In this document: one piece after another, positions 9,450 to 19,471 of the stretch | Position numbering within the stretch: position 1 is the first letter of the stretch | Layout: every line of letters starts with the position of its first letter | Origin: Bradyrhizobium arachidis | GTDB lineage: Bacteria > Pseudomonadota > Alphaproteobacteria > Rhizobiales > Xanthobacteraceae | Direction: 5' to 3' | Assembly: GCF_015291705.1 (NCBI RefSeq) | Contig: NZ_CP030050.1 | Location: 1,674,001-1,738,000, forward strand | DNA length: 64,000 nucleotides | The notes under the pieces: generated by a model | Database searches by the model: none | What the model was told of the DNA's origin: nothing | The model's input: the letters and a program-made list of their open reading frames with translations, nothing else | Program-made: the position numbers and the translations under genes

Positions 9450-9899
9450 GTGATGAAGTTGCAGCCGGCGCAGCATGGTCTGGCGCGGCCCGCTCCGTCC
9501 GACGCCGAGCGCGTCAGCGTCGATGCGCGCCTGGTCGCGCATGCTCCCGTGAAAGCGGCCGTGATGCCGCTGCCGGCGGCTGATCCCACATATTTGCTCC
9601 GCATCATCCAGGTCGCATTCTTACTTTCTGAGATGGTCAAGACGTTTCGGCGGCGCAGGCAAGGGGCAGTGCCTGCGCGCGCCGTAAGTGGCGAACTGGT
9701 TGAGTGGCTCGACCCGCGAGGCCCGTCGACGCCGATCCTCACCCGACGGCACGATACACTCCGCCTGATCGGTAGGAGACCGGTCCGTTTCGTCGCGATG
9801 GATCGCATTTCGGTACCGAGGGTCCGGCCACACGCCGGCAGCGCTTGTGTCGGCAAGTGCATTGCCTCACGATGCAGCCAACGGAACATCGCATTATGA
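9450..9899 (+). CDS. hupG: divergent HupG (HyaE-like hydrogenase maturation protein)
   Basis: A 149-residue frame with high third-position GC, an AGAAAGG ribosome site and an ATGA overlap with hupH. Length and position (between hupF and hupH) are those of HupG, a thioredoxin-fold chaperone for the hydrogenase small subunit. The middle part ([20 protein letters not shown], then [16 protein letters not shown] and [17 protein letters not shown]) can be aligned by eye to the HyaE/HupG core. The N- and C-terminal thirds look unlike the family, and the acidic GDP motif is reduced to ADP. The call is by position plus partial likeness. It could be drifting out of function. Confidence 0.6.
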   Translation: MMKLQPAQHGLARPAPSDAERVSVDARLVAHAPVKAAVMPLPAADPTYLLRIIQVAFLLSEMVKTFRRRRQGAVPARAVSGELVEWLDPRGPSTPILTRRHDTLRLIGRRPVRFVAMDRISVPRVRPHAGSACVGKCIASRCSQRNIAL

Positions 9900-10759
9900 A
9901 AACAGCGATCCGCGTTGTATCCGACGTCGCCTACGGGGCGGCGAATGACCTTGCCACCGGCTCTGGAAGTCTCGATGTATTCTACAGCGGGTTAACGAGT
10001 GCGAGTGCGCTCGCCAAGCGCGCTTGGCGCGACGGCGACGAGCTTGCAAGGACCTATCCGAATGCCACCGCGCTATTATCAAATGCCGCCGCTGCCGTTG
10101 GCAGACAGAAGAGCGGCGCTCGGACACAACTGTACGGACTCGCGAATCTCAGCGATCCCGAGCGCAAGCTGATAGGCGAAGTGCTCGGAGCCGGTGAGGT
10201 CGCTGGGGTGGTTGCGCTGCCAGATGGCTCTTTGGCGCAAATCCGTGAGTCCGTGCTTGCAGGAATTTGGCGCGTGCGCATCGGAAGCGAGCCGGCGCGC
10301 GAATATCTTGAGGTCGGAGCGATCCCGCAGATTGTCCGGCGCGCCGCAACTGACCTGACGTCCGCCGACCTTGCGATCGGCCCCGCGCCCGACGGCGCGA
10401 TGAACGTGCAACCGGTCCTCGCCGAAATACGCGAGCGGGCCCGCGTCTGGCGCTTTGGAATGCGCGCGCATATCATCAATCTCACCTTGCTGCCGATGAG
10501 CGTTATCGACCTGGCATTCCTGCAGCAAAGCCTGGGGAATGGTCCGGTCCAACTCATCTTCCGCGGCTACAGCACATGCCGAGTGCAGGCGACCGGGATC
10601 AGGAACGTCTGGTCGGTCCAGTTCTTCAATTCTACGGACAATATCATCCTTGATACGTTGGAGGTCGGCGGCGTGCCGATGCTAGCGTTGGCCGCCGACG
10701 AGGATTTGCAGGACTCTGCCGAGCGCATGCAGGAAATTATTGAGGCGTACTTCACATGA
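9896..10759 (+). CDS. hupH: hydrogenase expression/formation protein HupH (HyaF family)
   Basis: A 287-residue protein. ATG 9896 overlaps the hupG stop as ATGA, which indicates translational coupling. The sequence contains family features: [15 protein letters not shown] [14 protein letters not shown] in the middle, the EIRERARVW segment, and the C-terminal [20 protein letters not shown] and [15 protein letters not shown]. HupH is a cytoplasmic maturation factor needed for full hydrogenase activity at higher oxygen. It normally precedes hupI and hupJ, but here only about 100 bases separate it from hupK. Confidence 0.9.
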   Translation: MKTAIRVVSDVAYGAANDLATGSGSLDVFYSGLTSASALAKRAWRDGDELARTYPNATALLSNAAAAVGRQKSGARTQLYGLANLSDPERKLIGEVLGAGEVAGVVALPDGSLAQIRESVLAGIWRVRIGSEPAREYLEVGAIPQIVRRAATDLTSADLAIGPAPDGAMNVQPVLAEIRERARVWRFGMRAHIINLTLLPMSVIDLAFLQQSLGNGPVQLIFRGYSTCRVQATGIRNVWSVQFFNSTDNIILDTLEVGGVPMLALAADEDLQDSAERMQEIIEAYFT

Positions 10760-10859
10760 AAAGCTTGGAGAAGGTTCGCCTTCTGGAGGGATCCCATAGA
10801 CGGAGCGGGCGCGGCGACCGCCGGCATACCTCGCCCAGGATGTTGGTGGAGCGGTGCGC
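10760..10859. other. gap where hupI and hupJ are expected
   Basis: Rhizobial hup clusters normally carry hupI (rubredoxin) and hupJ between hupH and hupK. This 100-base stretch has no CxxC rubredoxin motif and no open frame that matches either gene, so both are deleted here. Confidence 0.6.
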
Positions 10860-11954
10860 ATGAGCCTCGCTGCCGGCAACAAAATCGATGTCACCGTATC
10901 GCTAGCTGCCGACATAGTCGCCGCGATCGAGATCCTTCCGCGAGTCAGGCCGCCGCTGGCACGGCTGTTCGCTGGCAAGCAAGTCTCGTCGCTGCTCAAG
11001 GTGCTGCCGCGGCTGTTCGCATTGTGTGCCGCTGCACAGCAAACTGCACTGCTGTCCGCGGTCGAGACGGCGCGGGACGAAGTGATCACTCGTACGACAA
11101 AACAGAGTCGTATTACGCTTATCGTTATCGAGCGCATCGCGGATTTGCTACGGGCCCTGTTTGTCGGACATCTTACGCAAGACATCGCCAGTGCGGCGGC
11201 AATTCGCTCCCTGATGCGGGCAATGTCAGCGCTTCTCGGCAGCGCACAGTCGCCCCGGCACTCCGCTCAATGCGAAGCAACAGCGCGGATTGTGGCTGCG
11301 CTGAACGCGCTCGGCATGACGAATGAGGGGGGCGCGGTGAGGTCCGGTAGCCCATTGGCGCTTCGCATTGCAGCGCTTGATGAGATCGACCTTAAGCGAA
11401 TTCCGGCGGAGCACTCGTTCCTGTCCGTGGCTGACGACCTCAACATCGTTACGCGGCTGCTCGTGGATGGCGCGAGGTTTTGCTATTGTCCGGATCTTGA
11501 CGGAAACGTGCCCGAGACGGGTCCGTGGGCGCGCCAAATGACGCGTGATCGACTCTCGCCCAGCCCTTCCGGTGCGGCCGAGCGGCTGAGGGCCAGAATT
11601 GCTGAAACGCTCCGGTTATGTGCCTGGCTCAAGGCCGGTGCTCAGATTGACTCGGCAGAGCACGGGATTATCGAAAGATACAAGTTAGGGCCCGGCCGTG
11701 CGGCGGCCGCGGTCGAATGCGCCAGGGGGCGTCTCTACCACGCGGTTGAGCTCGATCCTCAAGGCCGGATATCCCGCTTCGAATTCCTTGCGCCGACGGA
11801 GTGGAACTTCCACCCGTGCGGACCGCTTGTCCGCAGCCTGCAGGGAGCTGTGCTGACGGCTGGACGACGTCGGGATGCAGTCGATGCGGTGATCGCATCG
11901 CTCGATCCGTGCGTCGGGTTCACCCTCAATTTTCGCGAAGTTGGCGATGCATGA
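10860..11954 (+). CDS. hupK: hydrogenase expression protein HupK
   Basis: A 364-residue protein from ATG 10860 (a GTG two codons earlier is also possible). HupK is a distant relative of the hydrogenase large subunit, thought to act as a scaffold for NiFe cofactor assembly. Visible family features are LFALCAAAQQTALLSAVETA near residue 60 and, at the C-terminus, EWNFHPCGPLVRSLQGA followed by IASLDPCVGF. The latter echoes the DPC motif of HupL but without the second cysteine. The 3' end overlaps hypA, whose ATG lies 5 bases before the hupK stop. Confidence 0.9.
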   Translation: MSLAAGNKIDVTVSLAADIVAAIEILPRVRPPLARLFAGKQVSSLLKVLPRLFALCAAAQQTALLSAVETARDEVITRTTKQSRITLIVIERIADLLRALFVGHLTQDIASAAAIRSLMRAMSALLGSAQSPRHSAQCEATARIVAALNALGMTNEGGAVRSGSPLALRIAALDEIDLKRIPAEHSFLSVADDLNIVTRLLVDGARFCYCPDLDGNVPETGPWARQMTRDRLSPSPSGAAERLRARIAETLRLCAWLKAGAQIDSAEHGIIERYKLGPGRAAAAVECARGRLYHAVELDPQGRISRFEFLAPTEWNFHPCGPLVRSLQGAVLTAGRRRDAVDAVIASLDPCVGFTLNFREVGDA

Positions 11955-12288
11955 AATGGCGATTTGTCTCGGCATCATTCAAATCGTCGAGGAGGAGGTA
12001 CGTCGGCGATCGTTCTCGCGGGTGCGGAGCGTCTGTCTAGAGATGGGAGCGCTGACCCATGCCGCGCCTGAAGCGCTCAGGTTCTGCTTTGCTGTCGTTG
12101 CAACGAGGACGGCCGCCGAGGGGGCAGTCCTTAATATCGTCGAACTGCCAGGCGTTGCCTGGTGCATGAGCTGTTCGAAGAGCGTCGAGATTGCGCGACG
12201 CGGTGAATGCTGTCCTTGCTGCGGCAGCTATCAGTTGCAGGTAACCGCGGGCGAACAGATGCGCGTGAAAGAGCTGGAGATCGATTGA
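11947..12288 (+). CDS. hypA: hydrogenase nickel-insertion protein HypA
   Basis: A 113-residue protein. ATG 11947 is fixed by the MHEMAIC N-terminus, where His2 is a nickel ligand. A zinc site is formed by WCMSC and CCPCC near residues 73-93. HypA delivers nickel to the hydrogenase large subunit with HypB. The gene overlaps hupK at its 5' end, and its TGA overlaps the hypB ATG, so the three are translated as a coupled unit. Confidence 0.95.
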   Translation: MHEMAICLGIIQIVEEEVRRRSFSRVRSVCLEMGALTHAAPEALRFCFAVVATRTAAEGAVLNIVELPGVAWCMSCSKSVEIARRGECCPCCGSYQLQVTAGEQMRVKELEID

Positions 12289-13244
12289 TGTGTACCGTTT
12301 GCGGCTGCACCGAAGGGACGCCGTCGACCAAACGCGCCAAGGCGCATGATGCGGAGCGCCATGAGGGATACGATGCCCATATGCAGGGCGATTGCGATCG
12401 CCATTGTGCCCGTCCGCATGACGACCAAGGGCGGCAGCGTTCGAACCATGCTGGTGATAGTCATAGTCGCAATCCTCGCTCCGCCCATCACCAGGCTCAT
12501 GGTGGGCAGGCGCTTCTGAGTGGTGCCGGGCCGGCTGGCTTGAAGGTGGCGGGTATGAGCAGAGAGCGGGTCATTCAGATCGAGCGCGATATTCTTAGCA
12601 AGAATAATGGGATTGCGGCGCACAACCGCGCACTCTTTCTCGCCAATGACCTGCTTGTATTTAATCTTTTATCCAGTCCCGGTGCAGGTAAAACGACGCT
12701 ACTCGTCCGCGCGGCGTCTGAGCTCAAGCGCAGCCGGCCGGTTGGAGTTATCGAGGGCGACCAGCACACCTCGAACGACGCCGAACGCATTCGGGCCGCC
12801 GGCGTGCCATCCATTCAAGTTAACACCGGCAAGGGTTGCCATCTCGACGCTGCGATGATTGGCGAGGCTTATCGCCAGTTGCCACTGCTCACGGGTGGTA
12901 TTCTCTTCATCGAGAACGTCGGTAATCTGATTTGTCCCGCAGCCTTCGATCTTGGCGAGGCCTGCAAGATCGTGCTGCTATCCATTACCGAAGGTGAAGA
13001 CAAACCGCTCAAATATCCTGATATGTTTGCAGCTTCTTCGCTCATGGTGATCAACAAGATTGATCTGGCCCCGCTGCTTGAGTTCGATTTCGGCAAGACG
13101 ATCGGATACGCCAGACGAGTCAATCCAAACATCGAGGTGCTTTTAGTTTCGGCTCGTACGGGCGAGGGTCTTGGTGCGCTCTACGCCTGGATCGATAGAC
13201 GGGCATGGCATCAAAGGCGCGCCGTAGAGGACATAAGGCGATGA
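12288..13244 (+). CDS. hypB: hydrogenase nickel-insertion GTPase HypB
   Basis: A 318-residue protein starting MCTVCGC, the high-affinity metal motif of HypB. A histidine-bearing linker follows (about ten His in the first 75 residues), much poorer than the His tract of B. japonicum HypB. The GTPase domain carries the P-loop [12 protein letters not shown], the [13 protein letters not shown] switch with its metal-binding region, ENVGNLICP, and the NKIDLAPLL specificity motif. HypB uses GTP to drive nickel transfer with HypA. Start at ATG 12288 overlaps the hypA stop; the end overlaps hypF as ATGA. Confidence 0.95.
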   Translation: MCTVCGCTEGTPSTKRAKAHDAERHEGYDAHMQGDCDRHCARPHDDQGRQRSNHAGDSHSRNPRSAHHQAHGGQALLSGAGPAGLKVAGMSRERVIQIERDILSKNNGIAAHNRALFLANDLLVFNLLSSPGAGKTTLLVRAASELKRSRPVGVIEGDQHTSNDAERIRAAGVPSIQVNTGKGCHLDAAMIGEAYRQLPLLTGGILFIENVGNLICPAAFDLGEACKIVLLSITEGEDKPLKYPDMFAASSLMVINKIDLAPLLEFDFGKTIGYARRVNPNIEVLLVSARTGEGLGALYAWIDRRAWHQRRAVEDIRR

Positions 13245-15496
13245 GCGCCGCAACCACCTGCGACCGAACGCGACTGCGCGTGCGCGTGGCTGGGGCCGTG
13301 CAAGGGGTCGGCTTTCGTCCTTACGTCTATAGACTCGCCGTGCGCTACGGATTGGCTGGGTTTGTCATCAATGGCCCCGAGGGCGTTACGATCGAGGTCG
13401 AGGGCAACCGTGCGTCGGACTTTGTAGCAACGTTGCCGCTCGAGGCACCTCCATTGGCACGCATCGACCACATCTGCGTTCGGGAGACGGCGGCGCTCGA
13501 GGCGAAAGAATTTTCGATCGGCACGAGTGAAGCCGGCAAATTATCAACTCAGATCGTCGCTGATGCTGCTGCCTGCCAGCAATGCCTCAGCGAGCTGTTC
13601 GATCCAGAAAGTCGGCATTACCTTTACCCCTTCGTCAGTTGCTGCCATTGCGGCCCACGGCACACCATCGCCGAACGGCTTCCGTACGACCGCCGCAACA
13701 CCGTGATGCGGGCTTTTAGGCTATGCGCTGCCTGCGCGGCCGAATATGCCGATCCGGCGAGCCGCAGGTTCCATGCGGAGGCGATCGCGTGTCCGACATG
13801 CGGGCCTCGGCTCAGCCATGGGATCAGCGCCATTGCCGCGGCAATCGCGGGCGGACAAATCGTGGCGATCAAGGGGCTCGGAGGATACCAGCTTCTTTGC
13901 GACGCGCGTAACCAGGGTGCCGTGCAGCGTTTGCGCAGGAGAAAGCAGCGCCTTCAGAAGCCCTTCGCGGTTATGGTCGATTCCATAGAGCGGGTCAGCG
14001 ACATCGCGGAGGCGAATGCGCCCGAGCTTGCGCTGCTCGAATCCGTAGCACGCCCCATCGTCCTTCTGTGTTCGCGCAACAATTTGGCGCCCGCCATAGC
14101 TCCTGGCTTATCGCGCGTGGGTGTCATGCTGCCTGTAGCGCCGCTGCATCACCTCATCCTTCATGCGCTTCGCTCGGCAGGGACATGTGCGCGGACCAGC
14201 CCGATCATCGTCGCCACCAGCGCCAACCTTTGCGGCGAACCGCTCCTGATCGACAACGCGCAGGCGCTGCAGCGGCTCAAGGGGATCTCCGACCTTATCG
14301 TGACCCATGATCGAGATATAGTGACACGTGCTGATGACTCCGTGGTCTCGGTGGTGGCTGGCCGGCCGCGATTCATTCGTCGTGCCCGTGGCTATGTTCC
14401 CGAACCGATCAGGCTTGCGAAGTCGGTGCCGTCCGTGCTCGCCGTCGGCGGCGCACTGAAATCGACCGTCACCATCACGCGGGACAACCAAGCGTTCGTC
14501 TCCCAGCATATTGGCGATCTGGATACGGCCGAAGGCATCCGCGCATTCGAGGAGACGATCCGACACCTTACATCGAGCCTCGATGTAGAGCCTGTCGCCA
14601 TGGCCCATGATCTGCATCCTGATATGGCTTCTACCCGGTTTGCGGAAGCCAATGGCCGCGCGCTGGTCGCTGTCCAGCATCACCACGCACACGCTGCCGC
14701 AGTGATCGCCGAGCACGGTCATGCGGGACCTGCGCTTGCCCTGGTGCTGGATGGCCATGGCCTTGGCTCCGAGGGCGGTAACTGGGGTGGCGAGCTATTG
14801 TTGTGCGAAGGGGCGGGGTGCCAACGCATCGGGCACTTAGCGCCCCTGCAAATGCCCGGTGGAGATCGTGCAGCCCGCGAGCCGTGGCGGATGGCCAGCG
14901 CAGTATTACACGGACTCGGTCGGGGTAACGAAATCGGGCTGCGCTTTGCGGCACAACGGCAGGCTGGATGTATGTCGGCGTTGCTCGAACAGCCGGGCGG
15001 GGCCACCACGACCAGTGCGGGCCGATTGTTCGACGCCGCAGCGGCGCTGCTGGGGATTGCGAGTTTGCAGAGCTATGAGGGCGAAGCGGCGATGAAGCTC
15101 GAGGCGCTGGTGCGGCGGACTGCGATTCTCGAAGCCGGCTGGACGATCGATGGTGGCGTGCTGTCGCTTCGCCCGCTGTTTGCGCGGTTGATTGCAGATG
15201 ACATTGACGCGGTGGGCGGAGCCGGCCTGTTTCATGGCACTTTCGCCGCCGCCTGCGTTGACTGGGTCGCGCGGTCTGCGCTGACAACTGGCGTTAACAC
15301 GGTCGTTCTGAGCGGTGGCTGCTTCCTGAACGCGGCGCTGGCGGATGAAATCCCGCGCGGTTGCAGCGCTGCCGGCCTTATCCCGCTCGTGCCACGGCGG
15401 GTGCCGCCCAATGATGGCGGTTTGAGCCTTGGCCAGGCCTGGATTGCCGCTCTGCAAATAGCTCAACAGTCGTCCGCCAGGGGAGGATCAGCCTGA
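13241..15496 (+). CDS. hypF: carbamoyltransferase HypF
   Basis: A 751-residue protein. ATG 13241 is preferred over an upstream ATG because it overlaps the hypB stop and gives the normal N-terminus. Domains in order: acylphosphatase-like ([17 protein letters not shown], residues about 10-95), two zinc fingers (CQQC...CHC and CAAC...CPTC, about 110-200), a YrdC-like domain, and a Kae1-like C-terminal domain with [16 protein letters not shown]. HypF makes the thiocarbamate on HypE that becomes the cyanide ligands of the Ni-Fe site. Full length, all motifs present. Confidence 0.96.
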   Translation: MSAATTCDRTRLRVRVAGAVQGVGFRPYVYRLAVRYGLAGFVINGPEGVTIEVEGNRASDFVATLPLEAPPLARIDHICVRETAALEAKEFSIGTSEAGKLSTQIVADAAACQQCLSELFDPESRHYLYPFVSCCHCGPRHTIAERLPYDRRNTVMRAFRLCAACAAEYADPASRRFHAEAIACPTCGPRLSHGISAIAAAIAGGQIVAIKGLGGYQLLCDARNQGAVQRLRRRKQRLQKPFAVMVDSIERVSDIAEANAPELALLESVARPIVLLCSRNNLAPAIAPGLSRVGVMLPVAPLHHLILHALRSAGTCARTSPIIVATSANLCGEPLLIDNAQALQRLKGISDLIVTHDRDIVTRADDSVVSVVAGRPRFIRRARGYVPEPIRLAKSVPSVLAVGGALKSTVTITRDNQAFVSQHIGDLDTAEGIRAFEETIRHLTSSLDVEPVAMAHDLHPDMASTRFAEANGRALVAVQHHHAHAAAVIAEHGHAGPALALVLDGHGLGSEGGNWGGELLLCEGAGCQRIGHLAPLQMPGGDRAAREPWRMASAVLHGLGRGNEIGLRFAAQRQAGCMSALLEQPGGATTTSAGRLFDAAAALLGIASLQSYEGEAAMKLEALVRRTAILEAGWTIDGGVLSLRPLFARLIADDIDAVGGAGLFHGTFAAACVDWVARSALTTGVNTVVLSGGCFLNAALADEIPRGCSAAGLIPLVPRRVPPNDGGLSLGQAWIAALQIAQQSSARGGSA

Positions 15497-15498
15497 CT

Positions 15499-15732
15499 AT
15501 GTGTCTTTCGGTTCCGGCAAAGATTGCAAAAATTCTTCCCAACGACATGGCCATAGTGTCCATCGACGGCATCAGCCTAGAGATATCGATTGCTCTCGTC
15601 GACGAGCTCGAGGTCGGTGATTGCGTCCTTGTCCATGTGGGCTATGCGTTGGCCAAGATCGATCCGGTGGAAGCCGAGCGCACGCTGGAGCTGCTGCAGG
15701 AGCTAGGCAGCGCAGGGGAACGCCGATCATGA
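15499..15732 (+). CDS. hypC: hydrogenase assembly chaperone HypC
   Basis: A 77-residue protein beginning MCLSVPAKIAKI, with the essential Cys2. HypC forms the scaffold with HypD on which the Fe(CN)2CO group is built, then carries it to the HupL precursor. The gene starts 2 bases after hypF and its TGA overlaps the hypD ATG. Confidence 0.95.
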   Translation: MCLSVPAKIAKILPNDMAIVSIDGISLEISIALVDELEVGDCVLVHVGYALAKIDPVEAERTLELLQELGSAGERRS

Positions 15733-16871
15733 AATTTGCCGACGAATTTCGCAACAAGGCCATCGCTCAAGGAATTGCGCGTGCGATTGGCGGCGAGGTT
15801 AGTTCGCAAAGGGCCTATCGGTTCATGGAGTTCTGCGGCGGGCACACTCATGCGATCTCCCGTTATGGCCTGGAGGATCTGCTGCCCGCGAACGTCCGCA
15901 TGATCCACGGGCCCGGTTGTCCGGTCTGCGTTCTGCCCGCCAGTCGAATTGATATGGCGATCCGGCTTGTCGACCGACCAGAGGTCACTCTGTGCGTGTA
16001 CGGCGACCTGATGCGCGCGCCTGGGTCTCAAGGACAGTCCCTGTTGCGAGCTAAAGCGCTCGGCGCCGACATTCGGATGGTCTACTCGACGCTCGATGCT
16101 ATCAGGCTCGCCGAACAGGCACCGAGCCGCGAGGTGGTCTTCTTTGCCATCGGATTTGAGACTACGACGCCGCCGACGGCGGTGATGATCCGAATTGCCG
16201 AGAAGAAGCGGCTGAAGGGCCTCAGCGTGTTCTGCAACCACGTGCTTACACCCTCTGCGATGCACAGCATTCTCGAGAACCCCAAAATCCGCGACACCGG
16301 CGGGGTTCCAATTGACGGCTTCATCGGGCCTGCACATGTCAGCACCATTATTGGTACGCAGCCTTACGAGCCCCTGGCAGAACAATTTGGCAAGCCGATC
16401 GTGATCGCGGGATTTGAGCCGCTCGATGTGTTGCAGGCTATCCTGATGCTGGTGCGGCAGGTGAACGAAGATCGCAACGAGGTGGAGAACCAGTACAGTC
16501 GCGTGGTGACGCGTGAAGGCAATCGGCGTGCCAAAGACGAGGTATCGCAGATATTCGAACTGCGTGCGCAGTTTGAATGGCGTGGGCTCGGACTCGTACC
16601 CAACAGCGGACTGAAGCTGAAACCGGCTTACGCGCAATTCGACGCTGAGACGCGTTTTGCGATCCACGACCTGCGTGTCGCAGACAATCCAGCCTGCGAG
16701 TGCTGCGCGATTCTGCGTGGCGCCAAGCGGGCAGTCGATTGTAAGCTGTTTGGAACCGTCTGCACGCCGGAAACTCCCATAGGGTCCTGCATGGTATCGT
16801 CGGAAGGCGCTTGCGCGGCGTATTGGACCTATGGCCGAGTTCGCGATGAACCGTTGAGGCGGACGTCATGA
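15729..16871 (+). CDS. hypD: hydrogenase formation protein HypD
   Basis: A 380-residue iron-sulfur protein starting at ATG 15729 in an ATGA overlap with hypC. Family motifs: FMEFCGGHTHAISRYG, MIHGPGCPVCVLP, FFAIGFETTTPPTA, and the C-terminal cysteines ECCAILRG and CTPETPIGSCMVSSEGAC that hold the 4Fe-4S cluster. HypD is the redox scaffold where cyanide and CO ligands are attached to iron. The stop overlaps hypE by 4 bases. Confidence 0.96.
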   Translation: MKFADEFRNKAIAQGIARAIGGEVSSQRAYRFMEFCGGHTHAISRYGLEDLLPANVRMIHGPGCPVCVLPASRIDMAIRLVDRPEVTLCVYGDLMRAPGSQGQSLLRAKALGADIRMVYSTLDAIRLAEQAPSREVVFFAIGFETTTPPTAVMIRIAEKKRLKGLSVFCNHVLTPSAMHSILENPKIRDTGGVPIDGFIGPAHVSTIIGTQPYEPLAEQFGKPIVIAGFEPLDVLQAILMLVRQVNEDRNEVENQYSRVVTREGNRRAKDEVSQIFELRAQFEWRGLGLVPNSGLKLKPAYAQFDAETRFAIHDLRVADNPACECCAILRGAKRAVDCKLFGTVCTPETPIGSCMVSSEGACAAYWTYGRVRDEPLRRTS

Positions 16872-17914
16872 GCGCAAAGGGCTATCAGCGCAAGCTCGAC
16901 CTCGAGAACGGACGCGTTGATCTTTCCCACGGATCCGGGGGCCGTGCCATGGCACAGCTGATCTCCGGCCTTTTTCACCAAGCCTTTGGTAATGAATGGC
17001 TCGCCCGCTGCAATGATCAGTCAGCGTTTGAGGTTGCGGCGGGCAGAATGGTGATGACGACCGACGGCTATGTGGTCTCGCCGCTGTTCTTTCCCGGCGG
17101 CAATATCGGGTCACTGGCTGTGCACGGCACCATCAATGACGTCGCGATGTCCGGCGCGCGTCCCCTCTATCTGTCGGCCAGTTTTATCATCGAGGAAGGC
17201 TTCCCGTTTTCTGATCTGAAGGTGATCGCGGATTCGATGGGCTCGGCAGCGCGCAGTGCCGGCGTTCACATCATTACCGGAGACACCAAGGTTGTTGAGC
17301 GCGGCAAGGCGGATGGTCTGTTCATCTCTACAACCGGGATCGGGATTGTGGCCGATGGGCTCGATCTCTCCGCCGACAAGGCAAGGGTGGGGGACCGTGT
17401 GCTGGTGTCCGGCAGCCTCGGCGATCATGGGGTGACGATCATGTCAAAACGTCAGAACCTCGCTTTTCAGACCGAGGTCGGCTCGGATTCCGCAGCCTTG
17501 CATAATCTCGTGGCGGTCATGGTTGCCGCCGGCGGTAGCGGCATCCGGGTGATGCGCGACCCCACGCGGGGTGGGCTTGCCGCGACCCTCAATGAGATTG
17601 CGCATCAATCCGAGCTCGGGTTCCGTCTGCACGAAGCATCCATTCCGGTGAAGCCGGCGGTTGCGGCTACCTGCGAACTCCTTGGACTGGATCCCATCCA
17701 TGTCGCCAATGAAGGCAAGCTCGTTGCCATCGTCGCACCTGATTTGGCTGACGCCGTGCTTGCAGCCATGAAGGCACACCCGCTCGGGTCCGATGCAGCT
17801 GATATTGGCGAAGCGGTGGCTGACAATCGGAAATTTGTCCAGATGGCGACCGGTTTCGGCGGTCGACGAATCGTCGACTGGTTGTGGGGCGAACAATTGC
17901 CTCGGATCTGTTGA
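16868..17914 (+). CDS. hypE: carbamoyl-phosphate dehydratase HypE
   Basis: A 348-residue protein of the PurM/AIRS ATP-binding fold. It has the N-terminal LSHGSGGRAM, GGNIGSLAVHGTINDVAMSGA and MRDPTRGGLAATLNE motifs. It ends PRIC, and the terminal cysteine is the residue carbamoylated by HypF and dehydrated to thiocyanate. The start overlaps hypD. It is the last gene of the hup-hyp run; hoxX/hypX and hoxA, which follow in B. japonicum, are absent. Confidence 0.96.
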   Translation: MSAKGYQRKLDLENGRVDLSHGSGGRAMAQLISGLFHQAFGNEWLARCNDQSAFEVAAGRMVMTTDGYVVSPLFFPGGNIGSLAVHGTINDVAMSGARPLYLSASFIIEEGFPFSDLKVIADSMGSAARSAGVHIITGDTKVVERGKADGLFISTTGIGIVADGLDLSADKARVGDRVLVSGSLGDHGVTIMSKRQNLAFQTEVGSDSAALHNLVAVMVAAGGSGIRVMRDPTRGGLAATLNEIAHQSELGFRLHEASIPVKPAVAATCELLGLDPIHVANEGKLVAIVAPDLADAVLAAMKAHPLGSDAADIGEAVADNRKFVQMATGFGGRRIVDWLWGEQLPRIC

Positions 17915-18289
17915 CACGCTGCGCATCGTCCAGCTTTTGGAAACCAAGTTTATGATCAATGGTCGTGAGCCATCACCCATCAGCTCTGGAAACCATCCCT
18001 TCTATGGGCAATCTGCCCACCGGCAGACTGCGAGTTTGCTCTTTGGGCGTGCTGAATATCCCTTGTTAGTTTTTCCAGGAGCCGAGAACGCAATTCGAAA
18101 CGATTCATGGCCATCGCGCAGTTTCGACGGTTGCGCAGCGCATGGTCACACGATCCGCTCGGCACCCGTGGGTTTGAAATCCTGCGAACCTTGTCAAATA
18201 TCGTTGAATTTCTGCGCCATTTTGACGGCTGCGTCGCAGCATCGCCGCTCGCTTCCGATTAGAAAGGCGCTTCAGGCAGGAGTTTTCAA
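17915..18289. other. gap between hypE and ald
   Basis: No gene is recognised in this 375-base stretch and no clear rho-independent terminator follows hypE. In B. japonicum the hoxX and hoxA genes would lie here; no trace of either could be read. Confidence 0.45.
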
Positions 18290-19402
18290 ATGAAGGTCGG
18301 AGTCCCCAAGGAAATCAAGGTGCACGAATATCGCGTGGGCCTTACCCCGGGAGCTGTCCGCGAATACGTGGCAGCGGGCCACCGCGTGATGATCGAGACC
18401 AATGCCGGCGCTGGCATTGGTGCAACCGATGACGATTATCGCATTGTTGGGGGAACGATTCTAACTTCGGCAGCTGAGGTATTCGCATCGAGCGAGATGA
18501 TCGTAAAGGTTAAGGAACCTCAGCCGTCCGAGTGGTGTCAGCTGCGGGAAAATCAGATCCTGTTCACTTATCTGCATCTGGCCCCCGACCCGGAGCAGGC
18601 TAAGGGCCTCCTGAAATCTGGATGCACTGCGATCGCCTACGAGACCGTAACTGATCCGCATGGTGGTCTTCCGCTGCTGGCGCCGATGAGCGAGGTCGCG
18701 GGTAGGCTTGCGATCGAAGCGGCGGGCAGCGCCCTGAAGCGGAGTGCAGGCGGACGAGGGCTGTTGATCGGTGGAGTGCCTGGTGTTCAGCCTGCCCGAA
18801 TCGTGGTGATCGGAGGTGGCGTCGTTGGTACGCACGCGGCACGCATGGCGGTTGGTCTGGGCGCAGAGGTCACCATCATCGACCGTTCGATACTCCGGCT
18901 CCGCGAGTTGGACGAGCTATTCGAAGGACGCGCTCGCACTAGGTTTTCGACTATCGACTCTGTGGAGGAAGAGGTATTTGCGGCGGATGTGGTGATTGGT
19001 GCGGTGCTCGTTCCAGGTGCGAGCGCGCCGAAGCTGGTCCGCCGGAGCATGCTGAGCTCGATGCGCAAGAGGGCGGTGCTGGTGGACGTCGCTATCGATC
19101 AGGGCGGCTGCTTTGAGACATCGCACCCAACCACTCACGCTGATCCTACTTACGAAGTGGATGGCATCATTCATTATTGCGTGGCCAATATGCCCGGGGC
19201 CGTGCCGCTGACCTCGAGCCAGGCACTGAACAACGCGACGCTGCCGTTTGGTTTGGCTCTGGCCAACAAGGGCTTTACCGCCGTGCTCGAAAATCCGCAT
19301 TTGCGCGCAGGTCTCAACGTCCATCGGGGCCGGCTAACTTACGAAGCGGCGGCCGAAAGCCTCGGGCTGCCCTTCTCACCGATCGAACAGGCTGCGGCCT
19401 GA
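18290..19402 (+). CDS. ald: alanine dehydrogenase
   Basis: A 370-residue protein starting MKVGVPKEIKVHEYRVGLTP, the canonical N-terminus of Ald. The pyruvate and catalytic sites are visible as ETVTDPHGGLPLLAPMSEVAG, and the NAD-binding fold as IVVIGGGVVGTHAARMAVGLGA. CVANMPGAVPLTSSQALNNA is the conserved C-terminal block. It interconverts alanine with pyruvate and ammonia using NAD. In bacteroids alanine export is one route for fixed nitrogen, so its place between hup and nif genes fits, though Ald is also a housekeeping enzyme. No sigma-54 promoter was seen. A strong terminator follows. Confidence 0.95.
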   Translation: MKVGVPKEIKVHEYRVGLTPGAVREYVAAGHRVMIETNAGAGIGATDDDYRIVGGTILTSAAEVFASSEMIVKVKEPQPSEWCQLRENQILFTYLHLAPDPEQAKGLLKSGCTAIAYETVTDPHGGLPLLAPMSEVAGRLAIEAAGSALKRSAGGRGLLIGGVPGVQPARIVVIGGGVVGTHAARMAVGLGAEVTIIDRSILRLRELDELFEGRARTRFSTIDSVEEEVFAADVVIGAVLVPGASAPKLVRRSMLSSMRKRAVLVDVAIDQGGCFETSHPTTHADPTYEVDGIIHYCVANMPGAVPLTSSQALNNATLPFGLALANKGFTAVLENPHLRAGLNVHRGRLTYEAAAESLGLPFSPIEQAAA

Positions 19403-19440
19403 TCCCAGAGGCCCTTATGGGCATTTCCTCCCTGACTTAG

Positions 19441-19471
19441 GCCACCCTCCTCCGGGGTGGCTTCTTTTTTT
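19441..19471 (+). terminator. rho-independent terminator after ald
   Basis: A 7-bp perfect stem GCCACCC/GGGTGGC (19441-19447, 19455-19461) is followed by TTCTTTTTTT. It lies 38 bases after the ald stop. Confidence 0.85.
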
